From NCBI GenBank assembly GCA_020629775.1, contig JAHDCP010000010.1, positions 1 through 47,952 on the forward strand: DNA of 47,952 bases, given 5' to 3'. Position numbers and translations under genes: made by a program. The notes beneath the pieces were generated by a model. The model was not told where the DNA came from. It made no database searches and worked only from the letters and a program-made list of their open reading frames with translations. Every line of letters starts with the position of its first letter. Positions within the stretch are counted from its first letter, which is position 1. Positions 7,816 to 16,790 of this stretch are shown one piece after another. This stretch comes from Planktomarina sp. Lineage in GTDB: Bacteria > Pseudomonadota > Alphaproteobacteria > Rhodobacterales > Rhodobacteraceae.

Positions 7816-8613
7816 ATGACTGATGATGCACAAGCCGTTCGTGATTGGTGGCGGACGTCGATTATCGATATGGCCCCCGGAAAAATTGAATTTCGCGGGC
7901 ATCCCATTCAGGACTTGATTGGGACCGTCAGCTTCCCGCAAATGATTTGGTTGATGACCCGGGGGGATATTCCCACGGCCGATCAAGCCGCCTTATTTGA
8001 AGCCGCCTTGGTGGCAGGGGTAGACCATGGTCCGCAAGCCCCGTCGATCGCCGCCGCAAGGATGGCTGCCACCTGCGGCGTGGGTTTGAACAATGCCATG
8101 GCCAATGGTGTGAACATGTTGGGTGACGTACACGGCGGCGCTGGGGAACAATGCGCAGAGTTGTATTACGATATTGAAAACCGCATGCAAAAAGGTGCGG
8201 ATCTGCCCACCGCCGTCGAAGCAGGACTGAATGCATGGCAAGCGGTGAACGGCAAAATAGTCAGTGGGTTTGGCCACCGCTTTCACAAACCCGTTGATCC
8301 ACGCGCGCCACGCTTAATGAAGTTGGTGCGTGATGCTGCCAAGAAAGGCGCAGTCTATGGGAATTTCGCGGACATTGGCGAGGCCGTTCAGGCAAGGTTG
8401 TCCCTTAAACGCCCCCTGGCCATGAACATAGATGGGGCTACGGCTGTGATCTTTTGCGAGCTTGGGTTTCCCGCGCCTTTGTCACGGGGATTGTTTTGTT
8501 TGACACGGTCGGTGGGGATCTTGTCCCATGCTTGGGAACAAATGGAACAGGGGGGACGCAATAAAGGGCCAATGCCGCCCGCGTATCTACCTACCTTTGA
8601 ACCGGAGACTTAA
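7816..8613 (+). CDS. Citrate synthase-fold protein, citryl-CoA lyase type
   Basis: A 265-residue protein matching the C-terminal core of citrate synthase; the N-terminal part of full-length synthases (400 or more residues) is missing, as in stand-alone citryl-CoA lyase-like proteins. All three catalytic positions are visible: His106 in GDVHGGAGEQ, His154 in GFGHRFHKPVDPRA and Asp206 in AMNIDGATAVI. Such proteins make or break the bond between an acyl-CoA methyl carbon and a keto acid. Its place beside a CoA-acylating aldehyde dehydrogenase and a ThDP enzyme suggests it handles an acyl-CoA of this pathway. Real substrate and direction are unknown. Confidence 0.82.
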   Translation: MTDDAQAVRDWWRTSIIDMAPGKIEFRGHPIQDLIGTVSFPQMIWLMTRGDIPTADQAALFEAALVAGVDHGPQAPSIAAARMAATCGVGLNNAMANGVNMLGDVHGGAGEQCAELYYDIENRMQKGADLPTAVEAGLNAWQAVNGKIVSGFGHRFHKPVDPRAPRLMKLVRDAAKKGAVYGNFADIGEAVQARLSLKRPLAMNIDGATAVIFCELGFPAPLSRGLFCLTRSVGILSHAWEQMEQGGRNKGPMPPAYLPTFEPET

Positions 8614-8628
8614 ATTTCGATATTAAGC

Positions 8629-8646
8629 AAAATATCATATATTATT
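8629..8646. promoter_or_regulatory. Putative GntR operator, copy 3
   Basis: AAAATATCATATATTATT, identical over 18 bases to the copy at 1928-1945, in the 84-bp gap between the citryl-CoA lyase-like gene and the TIM-barrel gene. It suggests a separate promoter for the last three enzymes under the same regulator. Confidence 0.6.
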
Positions 8647-8697
8647 ATTAATATAATGTGATACACCTTTCGACAGATGCTCGAAAGGTCCCGACTC

Positions 8698-9597
8698 ATG
8701 CCCGATGAAACTGGCCGCCCCTTGTTTTCCCTGGCCCATCTGACCCTAATAAATGCCACTGCGCCTGAATTGATCTATATCGCTGCGCGGGCAGGGTATG
8801 ATGCGGTAAGCCCGCGGTTCATTCCGATGAATGTACCGGGGGAATTTCGTGAAAGCCCCGTGGACGGCGCCATGATTGCGGCCACCAAAACAGCTTTGAA
8901 AAGCACTGGCTTGCAAGTGTTGGACATTGAGTTGGCCCGTATCACCGAAGACTGTGACCCACGCGATTTCGAACGCGCGTTTGAAATTGGGGCGGAACTG
9001 GGCGCGCGCCGCATGATAATGTCCGCCTGGACCCCAACCCGCGATGACCGCAGCTTTATCATCGATTGTTATGCAGAAACATGTGAGATCGCAGGTAAAT
9101 ACGGCTTGTCTGTTGATCTCGAATTTCCGAGTTTTTCGCGTTTACGTACTCTGGATGAGGTGTTGGACATTGTGCGTGCTGCGGATCAACCGAACGCTGG
9201 GATTTTGGTTGATACGCTGTATCTTCACCTGTCGCGTGTGGATCTTGGCGAATTGCTGCATGTGCCGGCGCACTATCTAAACTTTCTGCATATCGCCGAC
9301 GCGCTGCCAGGAATTGCGGATACCCGCGAAGGGATGATCCAACTTGCGCGCGATGCTCGGCTGTATCCAGGCGAAGGCTGCATCGATTTTGCAGGTGTCA
9401 TCGAACGCATGCCCCCTGTGGATTATTCCATTGAACTGCCCAACCGGTCCCGTGTGGCTGAGCTGGGTTTCGAAGAACACGCCCGTCGTTGCTTGATCCA
9501 CGCCAAAAAGACGTTTGGTCATTTAAACAGTCAACGCCGTGCGCCTTTTATTCCCCCAAAAGAAGGCATCCAAACCGATGGCCAAACAGCTTACTGA
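8698..9597 (+). CDS. Sugar phosphate isomerase/epimerase-like TIM barrel protein
   Basis: A 299-residue AP-endonuclease-2-type TIM barrel. Likely metal ligands are visible: Glu142 (SVDLEFPSF), Asp172 with His177 (GILVDTLYLHLS), His198 (FLHIAD) and Glu246 (YSIELPN). Unlike the barrel of the two-domain protein upstream, this one keeps a full site, so it may be the real isomerase, epimerase or dehydratase of the pathway. I start at ATG 8698 because AAAGG stands nine bases upstream; ATG 8677 has no such site. Its 3' end overlaps the next gene by 20 bases. Confidence 0.85.
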   Translation: MPDETGRPLFSLAHLTLINATAPELIYIAARAGYDAVSPRFIPMNVPGEFRESPVDGAMIAATKTALKSTGLQVLDIELARITEDCDPRDFERAFEIGAELGARRMIMSAWTPTRDDRSFIIDCYAETCEIAGKYGLSVDLEFPSFSRLRTLDEVLDIVRAADQPNAGILVDTLYLHLSRVDLGELLHVPAHYLNFLHIADALPGIADTREGMIQLARDARLYPGEGCIDFAGVIERMPPVDYSIELPNRSRVAELGFEEHARRCLIHAKKTFGHLNSQRRAPFIPPKEGIQTDGQTAY

Positions 9598-10990
9598 AGA
9601 CGACCGTCAACTGACGGCAGATATGATCAAACGCGCGCGCAGCGCGATGGCCATGATTGCGGATTGGTCGCAAACGGATTTGGACCGTTTGTCCCAAGCA
9701 ATCGCTTGGTTTGCGGGCAATGAAGCCACGTTCACGCGCTTGGCCCACCAGGGTGTTGATGAAAGCGGCATCGGGGACCGGGAAGGCCGCCCGGCAAAAC
9801 GTTTCAAAATTCAGATGGTTTTGCGGGACGTTTTACGAACGCCGTCCACAGGCGTGGTGGAAGTGGATGAAACCAAAGGCCTGGTGAAATACGCCAAGCC
9901 CGCCGGCGTGATCGCCTCACTTATTCCGATGACCAACCCTGCGATGACACCGCCTGTAACAGGGGTCTCATCGGCCAATGCGCGCAACGCAGTTATCTTT
10001 TCTCCGCACCCGCGCACCGCCAAAACCACTTGGGACATGACTGAAGTGATGCGCGCTGCTTGTCGGGCAGTTGGGGCCCCAGAAGATCTGTTTCAATGTG
10101 TGCGGCACCCTTCGATTCCGTTGACCCAACACCTGATGGAGGAATGTGATCTGACCCTTGCCACTGGAGGTAAACCCATGGTGAAGGCCGCGTATTCATC
10201 TGGGCGCCCGGCCTACGGGGTGGGGGCTGGCAATTCATCCATTGTGATTGATGAAACCGCAGATTTGGACATTGCAGCGCAAAACACACGAATTTCCAAG
10301 ACCTCTGATTTTGGATCGGGGTGTTCAGCTGATGGCAACATCATCATCCAAAAGTCGGTTTATGACGACATGATAAAAGCCCTGCAGGCTGAAGGTGGGT
10401 ATCTGTGTTCGCAGGAAGAAAAGGTACTGTTGGAAGCGGCCATGTGGGATGAAAAAGGCAATCGTACTTTCCCAACGATCGCCTGCAAGCCGCAGCAAAC
10501 GGCCCAAGTGGCAGGCTTCAAAGTGCCTGAAGACTGCAAGTTCTTAATGGTGGAAAACCAAGGGCAAATCGGACCCAATTACAAGTTCAGCAAGGAAAAG
10601 CTGACCACGTTGATGGCGCTGTATCATTTTGAAACCTTCGATGATGCTTTGGACACGGTCAGCCAGATTTACGCGACTGGGGGTATCGGTCATTCTTGCG
10701 GGATTTATTCCCACAATGACGCAAATATTGATGCCCTGGCGCGGTTGGCCCCGGTTAGCCGCATGATGGTGCGCCAACCCCAATCCAAAGCCAATGCTGG
10801 GGCGTGGACCAACGGGATGCCCATGACCAGCAGTTTGGGTTGCGGCATTTGGGGCGGCAACATCACAAATGAGAATGTCACCATGAAACACATGATGAAC
10901 TACACCTGGGTCAGTCGACCCATTGCCGAAGATCGCCCATCAGAAGCTGAGTTGTTCGGTGAATTTTACGGCACGGAGGTAACGGCATGA
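9578..10990 (+). CDS. CoA-acylating aldehyde dehydrogenase, SauS-like
   Basis: A 470-residue aldehyde dehydrogenase-superfamily protein. The catalytic Cys249 lies in DFGSGCSADGN and the N-terminal half has the cofactor-binding stretch around PAGVIASLIPMTNPAMTPP, as in acylating enzymes that lack the general-base Glu of hydrolysing ones. Overall it most resembles sulfoacetaldehyde dehydrogenase (acylating) SauS and acetaldehyde dehydrogenases, converting an aldehyde plus CoA and NAD(P)+ to an acyl-CoA. ATG 9578 has AGAAGG upstream and lies inside the preceding gene; the stop overlaps the next start by four bases. No sulfonate-specific gene is nearby, so sulfoacetaldehyde as substrate is only one option. 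Confidence 0.85.
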   Translation: MAKQLTEDDRQLTADMIKRARSAMAMIADWSQTDLDRLSQAIAWFAGNEATFTRLAHQGVDESGIGDREGRPAKRFKIQMVLRDVLRTPSTGVVEVDETKGLVKYAKPAGVIASLIPMTNPAMTPPVTGVSSANARNAVIFSPHPRTAKTTWDMTEVMRAACRAVGAPEDLFQCVRHPSIPLTQHLMEECDLTLATGGKPMVKAAYSSGRPAYGVGAGNSSIVIDETADLDIAAQNTRISKTSDFGSGCSADGNIIIQKSVYDDMIKALQAEGGYLCSQEEKVLLEAAMWDEKGNRTFPTIACKPQQTAQVAGFKVPEDCKFLMVENQGQIGPNYKFSKEKLTTLMALYHFETFDDALDTVSQIYATGGIGHSCGIYSHNDANIDALARLAPVSRMMVRQPQSKANAGAWTNGMPMTSSLGCGIWGGNITNENVTMKHMMNYTWVSRPIAEDRPSEAELFGEFYGTEVTA

Positions 10991-12753
10991 CCCACAAAAC
11001 AGTTGCAGAACACATCGTTGATTTTTTGGAACGTCGCGACGTGCGCCATGTTTTTGGCCTGTGCGGGCATACCAATATCGCGGTATTGGCCGCCTTGGCC
11101 GAAAGCCCCATCGATTTTGTCACCGTGCGCCATGAACAAATCGCGTCGCACGCAGCAGATGGTTATGCGCGGGTAACAGGGCGGGCGTCTGTGGTTCTGA
11201 GCCATTTGTCACCTGGGTTGACCAATTGCGCCACGGGCGTGGCCAATGCGGCGTTGGATTGCATCCCCATGGTGGTGATCGCGGGCGACATTCCCACCCA
11301 TTACTATGGAAAGCACCCCCACCAAGAAGTGAACCTACACGCTGATGCCGCCCAATGGGAAATTTACCGCCCCTTTGTGAAACGCGCATGGCGGGTGGAC
11401 CGCGCAGATTTGATGGCAGAAGTTCTGGAAAAAGCCTTTCACCTGGCGGAAAGCGGGCAGCCGGGTCCTGTGCTGGTGAACGTGCCCATGGATGTTTTCA
11501 GTGCGGTGATCGCGTCAGACAGTTTTGATCGCATTGCGGGAAATACACGCACCCTTAAAAGGCCATCAATGGATGAAGAAACTGCTGCGGAAATTGTGAC
11601 CGCGCTGGCCCAGGCAGATCAACCCGTGGCCTATGTGGGTGGCGGGATTTTGCTTGCGCAGGCTTCGGACGAATTGCGCGATTTTGCCGATCACATGGGG
11701 TTACCCATTGCGCATTCTTTGATGGGCAAAGGTGCTGTGCGTGATGACCATCCCTTGGTGCTGGGCATGACCGGGTTTTGGGGAACAGAATTGACCAACC
11801 AAACTTGCCTAAAAGCAGACTATGTTTTTGCCGTTGGGACGCGGTTTAAAGAAGCGGATTGTTCCAGTTGGTACCCTGGTTACACGTTCAATATTCCCGG
11901 ATCGAAGGTCATTCATATCGACATTGAACCGCAAGAAATTGGTCGGAATTACCCCACCGAAATCGGCGTGGTGGCGGATGCAAAAGCCGCGTTGCGGGTT
12001 TTGAACCGGGTTGCGCGGCGCATGTATCCAGACGGTTTTGATCGCTCGGAAAAGAAAGCAGAAATCGCCGAATTTCGTAAAACCTTCAAAGTCTCCAATG
12101 TGGAAATGCAGACCTCTGACGCATTTCCCATGATGCCCGAACGCATCCTGGCAGACACGCGCACCGCGTTGCCTGAAGACGCGATTATCACCACGGATGT
12201 GGGTTGGAACAAGAATGGGGTGGGCCAACAGTTTGATATCTTGACCCCTGGTTCTATCTTAACGCCGGGCGGATTTGCCACCATGGGCTTCGGTCCCCCT
12301 GCAGCCATTGGCGCAAAATTGGCGGCCCCAGATCGTGTAGTGATCAGCCTTGTGGGGGATGGTGGATTTGGCCAAAATCCTTCGATGTTGACCACAGCCG
12401 TGGAGCTGGACTTGGCCATCATTTGGGTGGTGATGAACAACAATGCCTTTGGCACCATCGCGGGTTTGCAAAAGGCGCACTATGGGCTGACCTATGGCAC
12501 CACGTTTCCTGGGTCAGCTGCGGAACCCACAAATGGTCCCGGTTATGCGGATATCGCGCGCGCCTATGGTGCGGACGGGGTGAAAATCACGGCGGCCGAT
12601 CAGTTGTTGCCCGCCTTGCAAGCCGCCATCGCCTCGGGTCGCCCAACGGTTCTGGATGTGCCCATGATCAACAATCCAACCCCTACAACAGGCCATTGGA
12701 ATATATTGGACATATATTCACCGGACCAAGATGTAAGCCACGTGGCCACATGA
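10987..12753 (+). CDS. Thiamine diphosphate-dependent enzyme, acetolactate synthase-like
   Basis: A 588-residue ThDP enzyme with the usual three domains. The catalytic Glu50 sits in VRHEQIASHAADGYAR, the middle domain has the VGGGILL and IHIDIEP stretches, and the ThDP/Mg motif runs from GDG (457-459) to NNN (484-486). The family includes acetolactate synthase, glyoxylate carboligase, sulfoacetaldehyde acetyltransferase, 2-oxo acid decarboxylases and the ring-opening hydrolase IolD. Coupling by an ATGA overlap to an acylating aldehyde dehydrogenase suggests that it decarboxylates or cleaves a keto compound to an aldehyde that is passed on as acyl-CoA. The exact reaction is not visible. Confidence 0.85.
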   Translation: MTHKTVAEHIVDFLERRDVRHVFGLCGHTNIAVLAALAESPIDFVTVRHEQIASHAADGYARVTGRASVVLSHLSPGLTNCATGVANAALDCIPMVVIAGDIPTHYYGKHPHQEVNLHADAAQWEIYRPFVKRAWRVDRADLMAEVLEKAFHLAESGQPGPVLVNVPMDVFSAVIASDSFDRIAGNTRTLKRPSMDEETAAEIVTALAQADQPVAYVGGGILLAQASDELRDFADHMGLPIAHSLMGKGAVRDDHPLVLGMTGFWGTELTNQTCLKADYVFAVGTRFKEADCSSWYPGYTFNIPGSKVIHIDIEPQEIGRNYPTEIGVVADAKAALRVLNRVARRMYPDGFDRSEKKAEIAEFRKTFKVSNVEMQTSDAFPMMPERILADTRTALPEDAIITTDVGWNKNGVGQQFDILTPGSILTPGGFATMGFGPPAAIGAKLAAPDRVVISLVGDGGFGQNPSMLTTAVELDLAIIWVVMNNNAFGTIAGLQKAHYGLTYGTTFPGSAAEPTNGPGYADIARAYGADGVKITAADQLLPALQAAIASGRPTVLDVPMINNPTPTTGHWNILDIYSPDQDVSHVAT

Positions 12754-12762
12754 CATGCTTGC

Positions 12763-12785
12763 GGCGGGGGACTTTCACCCCCGCC
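12763..12785 (+). terminator. GC-rich hairpin after the catabolic operon
   Basis: GGCGGGGG and CCCCCGCC form a perfect eight-base-pair stem around a seven-base loop, ten bases after the stop of the ThDP enzyme gene. There is no T-tract, so it may act as an RNA 3'-end stabiliser or a weak terminator. Confidence 0.4.
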
Positions 12786-12916
12786 CAAAGACAGGCGTAA
12801 TTGGGGTCCAACGCGGCGATTTTCTGAATGCCGTTGCATCGATAATCCGGAACTGTTTATTCTTGCCGAAATGTGTTTCAGTGCCACCGGAACCACAGCA
12901 GCGATACCCGCCGTAA

Positions 12917-13546
12917 ATGCAAGACAACGCACCCCTTCTTCAGCTTTCTGATATTGCCTGCGCTCGTGGTGGGCGGGTCGTGCTGGAAGGCGTGTCCTTT
13001 TCTTTGCGCCCGGGGCAAGGCGTTGCATTGCGCGGGGCCAATGGGTCGGGGAAAACCACTTTGCTGAGAACCATTGCTGGATTGCAGCCGCCAGTTTCCG
13101 GAACCATAACATGCGCAGAGGAAGGTCTTGCCTTTGCATCCCACGCCGATGGCTTGAAGGGGGCATTGACCGTTTCGGAGAACCTCTTGTTTTGGGCAAC
13201 TCTCCATGGTCAGGATGGCATCAATGCGGCTTTGTCGGCGTTTGCTTTGTCTGATTTGCAAGATCGACGCGCGGCAAATCTTTCAGCGGGGCAAAAGCGC
13301 CGATTGGGTTTGGCGCGCTTGCTGGTCACTGGGCGCAGAATTTGGATTCTCGACGAACCAACGGTTTCATTGGACTACGCTGCCACCCAGTTGTTTGCAC
13401 AAGTTGTTCAAGCGCATTTGGCCAAAGGGGGTGTGGCATTGATGGCCACCCATATTGATCTTGGGTTTGAATGCCAAGATTTGGACCTTACCACGTTTCA
13501 AGCGTCACGCGCCGTCGCGTCTGAATTTGACGAGGCCTTCGCGTGA
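12917..13546 (+). CDS. ccmA: Heme exporter ATP-binding protein CcmA
   Basis: A 209-residue ABC ATPase for cytochrome c maturation. Walker A reads [11 protein letters not shown], the signature is [15 protein letters not shown], Walker B is [12 protein letters not shown] and the switch His lies in MATHIDLG. Together with CcmB it supports release of holo-CcmE in the periplasmic heme delivery system. Length and the short signature-to-Walker B spacing fit CcmA. The gene overlaps ccmB by four bases. No clear Shine-Dalgarno is seen before ATG 12917. The usual partners ccmC, ccmD and ccmG do not follow. Confidence 0.92.
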   Translation: MQDNAPLLQLSDIACARGGRVVLEGVSFSLRPGQGVALRGANGSGKTTLLRTIAGLQPPVSGTITCAEEGLAFASHADGLKGALTVSENLLFWATLHGQDGINAALSAFALSDLQDRRAANLSAGQKRRLGLARLLVTGRRIWILDEPTVSLDYAATQLFAQVVQAHLAKGGVALMATHIDLGFECQDLDLTTFQASRAVASEFDEAFA

Positions 13547-14199
13547 TCCAGATTTTCGCACGGGATGTGAAGCTGGCGTTTCGGTCCGGGGGGGGCTTTG
13601 GTCTTGCATTGGTTTTCTTTTTGATTGTCGTCTTCTTGGTGCCGCTTGGCGTAGGGCCTTCAGGAAATACATTGGCAGTCATCGCGCCCGGGATCATTTG
13701 GGTTGGTGCGTTGCTGGCGTGTTTGTTGTCTTTGGACCGCATCCTGACCAACGATTGGGAAGATGGATCGTTGGAGTTGCTGGCAACGTCACCCATACCG
13801 CTTGAAGCGGTGATTTTGTCCAAAGCGGCGGCACATTGGATCACCACCGGATTGCCATTGGCCATCGCCGCCCCGGTACTGTCTGTTTTATTGAATATGC
13901 CCAGCCAAGGGTTCTTCTTTTTGTGCATTAGTCTCTTGGTGGGCACGCCGGCCTTGTCGCTGATCGGTGCTTTTGGTGCGGCGCTGACTCTGGGGGTGAA
14001 GCGGGGCGGCCTATTGTTATCGATCATCGTGCTGCCGCTTTATGTGCCAACGTTGATTTTTGGGGCGGAAGTTGCAAGCCGGGGTGCGGGTGGCCAGCCC
14101 ATCGAAACACCGCTTTTGTTGCTTGGGGCGGTGACCTTTGGCACCTTGGCAGCGCTTCCTTTTGCAGCGGCTGCTGCATTGCGTTTATCCCTTCGGTAG
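13543..14199 (+). CDS. ccmB: Heme exporter permease CcmB
   Basis: A 218-residue integral membrane protein with six hydrophobic segments, normal for CcmB. The opening [23 protein letters not shown] and the [18 protein letters not shown] stretch are typical. It starts with GTG in the four-base overlap with the ccmA stop. It is the membrane partner of CcmA in cytochrome c biogenesis. In many alphaproteobacteria ccmC, ccmD and ccmG follow directly; here a xylose operon follows, so the remaining genes must be elsewhere. Confidence 0.92.
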   Translation: MIQIFARDVKLAFRSGGGFGLALVFFLIVVFLVPLGVGPSGNTLAVIAPGIIWVGALLACLLSLDRILTNDWEDGSLELLATSPIPLEAVILSKAAAHWITTGLPLAIAAPVLSVLLNMPSQGFFFLCISLLVGTPALSLIGAFGAALTLGVKRGGLLLSIIVLPLYVPTLIFGAEVASRGAGGQPIETPLLLLGAVTFGTLAALPFAAAAALRLSLR

Positions 14200-14259
14200 C
14201 GATTTCAAACAGGTTTAGGGCGGTCCAGTAGTGATCAGTCAAGTGAGGTAGCCTCAAAA

Positions 14260-14296
14260 TGATATACGTCTATCAAAAAATGATTGACGTATATCA
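14260..14296. promoter_or_regulatory. Twin operators of the xylose operon
   Basis: TGATATACGTCTATCA (14260-14275) and TGATTGACGTATATCA (14281-14296) are two 16-bp near-palindromes with a central ACGT, starting 21 bases apart, about two helical turns. The outer 11-base arms, 14260-14270 and 14286-14296, are also perfect inverted copies of each other. Size and central CG fit LacI-family operators. They lie 63-99 bases before the LacI-type gene, so autoregulation and control of xylA and xylB from one promoter is likely. Confidence 0.7.
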
Positions 14297-14358
14297 AACT
14301 TGTTCCTTAAATGGTCCAACGGTGCAGTTGGCGCAAGATTCGCTGGATAGGGGGGAAC

Positions 14359-15420
14359 ATGTCTAGTCCGACACTCAGCGATGTCGCACGTGCTGCTGGG
14401 GTAAGCTATGCCACAGCTGATCGGGTGATCAACAAGCGCGGTAACGTGGCCGACAAGTCTATTGCCAAAGTGCGCGATGCGGTCGAAACACTGGGCTATG
14501 TGCGCAATGTTGCTGCGGCCAACCTGTCCCGGGGGCGGGTTTATCGTTTGGCCTTCTTGGTTCCCAAAGGGGCAAACGCGTTTTTCGATATTATCCGGGA
14601 ACAAATTCAGCACGCTTCAGATCACCTGAGTGCGGACCGTGTTCATGTTAAAATGGTGGAAGTTTCTGCCTTTGCCGTTGACAGCCTGCAATACAGCATT
14701 GCTGCTTTGGCACATCAAAACCTTGATGGCGTGGCCATTGTGGGTTTGGAAAACAAACGCCTTGAAGGCCCATTGGATGAACTTAGGGCCAAGGGCGTTG
14801 CCGTGGTGGGATTGGTGTCCGACCTGCCAGAAGAATTTCGGTCCGCTTACATCGGGATCGACAATATAGTTGCCGGTAGAACTGCAGCACGGATGGTGGG
14901 CATGGCCCATGCAGGTGGGGCAGGCCACGTTCAAACTTTTGTTGGATCGATGGACGCCCGCGACCACGCAGAACGGTTGCAAGGATTTCGTCAGGTCATT
15001 GAAAGCGATTTCCCGAAAATTGCTTTACTGGATCCGATTATGACCAAAGATGAAGGGGCACTTCTGCAAGCACAAACCACGCAGTTGATGAAAGAGAATG
15101 CTGATCTTACGGCGCTTTACAATGTGGGGGCCGGCAACAGCGGGTTGATCAAAGCCATCGCATCGTTTGGCCCCGCGCGTCCCTTTTGTGTTGTTCATGA
15201 ACTTGTGCCCCATTCACGCCAAGCCCTGTTGGATGGGCACATTGATTTGGTGATTGACCAACGCCCTGACATTGAAGTCAATCGAGCGTTTACAGTTTTG
15301 CGCGCGTTGATCGATGAACGGGAAGTCCCGCCGATGCCAGACCTTATGCCCACGATTTATGTGCGGGACAATTTGCCCGCGTACCCCTTAACTGAACTTA
15401 TGAAAGCGAAAGTTACATGA
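14359..15420 (+). CDS. LacI family transcriptional regulator of xylose genes
   Basis: A 353-residue LacI/GalR regulator. The N-terminal helix-turn-helix ([20 protein letters not shown]) and hinge region are followed by a periplasmic-binding-protein-like effector domain. ATG 14359 follows a GGGGGG run; an upstream ATG at 14311 would add 16 residues in front of the DNA-binding domain and is unlikely. The stop overlaps the xylA start by four bases, so regulator and enzymes form one operon behind the twin operators. D-xylose or a derivative is the inferred inducer. It is not the AraC-type XylR of enterobacteria. Confidence 0.88.
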   Translation: MSSPTLSDVARAAGVSYATADRVINKRGNVADKSIAKVRDAVETLGYVRNVAAANLSRGRVYRLAFLVPKGANAFFDIIREQIQHASDHLSADRVHVKMVEVSAFAVDSLQYSIAALAHQNLDGVAIVGLENKRLEGPLDELRAKGVAVVGLVSDLPEEFRSAYIGIDNIVAGRTAARMVGMAHAGGAGHVQTFVGSMDARDHAERLQGFRQVIESDFPKIALLDPIMTKDEGALLQAQTTQLMKENADLTALYNVGAGNSGLIKAIASFGPARPFCVVHELVPHSRQALLDGHIDLVIDQRPDIEVNRAFTVLRALIDEREVPPMPDLMPTIYVRDNLPAYPLTELMKAKVT

Positions 15421-16712
15421 CTGACTTTTTCCAAGATATTGCCCCGTTGACCTATGATCCCAACAGCACTGATTTGGCCTTTCGCCATTATAACCCAGAC
15501 GAGGTGTTCATGGGTAAGCGGATGGAAGACCATCTGAGGTTTGCAGTGGCCTATTGGCATTCGTTTGCGTGGCCCGGTGGGGATCCCTTCGGCGCCGAAA
15601 CTTTTGAGCGCCCTTGGTTTGGCAGCACCATGGATTTGGCGCGCATGAAAGCAGACGTTGCTTTTGAAATGTTCGATTTGTTGAACGTGCCTTTCTTTTG
15701 TTGGCACGATGCGGACATTCGGCCCGAAGGGGACAGCTTTGCGGAAAGCCTGCGGAATTTCGAAGAGATTATCGACTATTTCGCTGAAAAAATGGAAACG
15801 TCAAAAACCAAACTGCTTTGGGGCACGGCTAACTTGTTCAGCCACCGTCGGTTCATGTCTGGGGCGGCCACAAACCCTGATCCTGATTTGTTTGCCTGGT
15901 CTGCGGCCACAGTGAAAAACTGCATGGATGCGACGCATAAATTGGGGGGCGAAAACTATGTGCTGTGGGGGGGGCGCGAAGGATATGAAACCCTGCTGAA
16001 CACCGACCTTAAGCGCGAACGCCAGCAAGCTGGACGATTTTTACAAATGGCCGTGGAATACAAACACAAAATTGGTTTCAAAGGGGCCATCCTGGTGGAA
16101 CCCAAACCCCAAGAACCCTCCAAACATCAGTATGATTTTGATGTGGCCACAGTTTATGGGTTCCTCAAGGAATTTGGGCTTGAAAACGAAGTGCAGATGA
16201 ACATCGAACAGGGCCATGCCATCCTTGCGGGCCATTCTTTCGAGCATGAATTGGCGTTGGCGTCTTCTTTGGGGATCTTTGGATCCATCGATATGAACCG
16301 CAACGATTATCAATCTGGTTGGGACACTGACCAATTCCCCAACAACGTGCCTGAAGTCGCCCTGGCATATTACGAGGTCCTCAAGGCGGGGGGCTTTACC
16401 AAAGGGGGCACAAACTTCGACGCAAAATTGCGCCGTCAGTCTCTGGACCCGGTTGATTTGATCGCCGCCCATGCTGGTGGCATGGATGTCTGCGCGCGCG
16501 GTTTCAAAGCGGCTGCCGCCATGTTGGAAGACGGTACATTGGAAGCCATGCGCGCCGAACGGTACGCCGGGTGGGACAGCGCGGGCGGCAAAGCCTTGTT
16601 GAACAGTGATTTTGCCACCATCGCCGCGCAAGTGGAAACCAGCGGTATCGACCCGCAGCCCAAGTCTGGTCGCCAGGAAATCCTTGAAAACATCGTAAAT
16701 CGCTTTGTTTAA
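15417..16712 (+). CDS. xylA: Xylose isomerase
   Basis: A 431-residue class II xylose isomerase, converting D-xylose to D-xylulose. The His97/Asp100 pair in [12 protein letters not shown], the metal-ligand region [16 protein letters not shown], and the [18 protein letters not shown] and [17 protein letters not shown] stretches are all present. Length fits the 430-440 residues of this class. It sits between the LacI-type regulator, which it overlaps by four bases, and xylB. Confidence 0.96.
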   Translation: MTDFFQDIAPLTYDPNSTDLAFRHYNPDEVFMGKRMEDHLRFAVAYWHSFAWPGGDPFGAETFERPWFGSTMDLARMKADVAFEMFDLLNVPFFCWHDADIRPEGDSFAESLRNFEEIIDYFAEKMETSKTKLLWGTANLFSHRRFMSGAATNPDPDLFAWSAATVKNCMDATHKLGGENYVLWGGREGYETLLNTDLKRERQQAGRFLQMAVEYKHKIGFKGAILVEPKPQEPSKHQYDFDVATVYGFLKEFGLENEVQMNIEQGHAILAGHSFEHELALASSLGIFGSIDMNRNDYQSGWDTDQFPNNVPEVALAYYEVLKAGGFTKGGTNFDAKLRRQSLDPVDLIAAHAGGMDVCARGFKAAAAMLEDGTLEAMRAERYAGWDSAGGKALLNSDFATIAAQVETSGIDPQPKSGRQEILENIVNRFV

Positions 16713-16790
16713 GCGGTTGGCGGCATTCGCGGGCCTCAGCACAATCGGTGCTGGATGGCATAGATCAAGCTTTCAACAGGGAGGGACCGC

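Noticed and set aside
6089-8613. Quinate/shikimate degradation operon
   Set aside because: The dehydratase-like barrel lacks most metal ligands, and no quinate dehydrogenase or protocatechuate gene is present.
9578-10990. Sulfoacetate degradation operon based on the SauS-like enzyme
   Set aside because: No SauT-type ligase, SauU transporter, Xsc or phosphate acetyltransferase is seen; the ThDP enzyme is not convincingly Xsc.
12754-12916. Gene fragment between the ThDP enzyme gene and ccmA
   Set aside because: A minus-strand frame reads through the gap, but it is mainly antisense to the ThDP gene and ccmA and resembles no protein I know.
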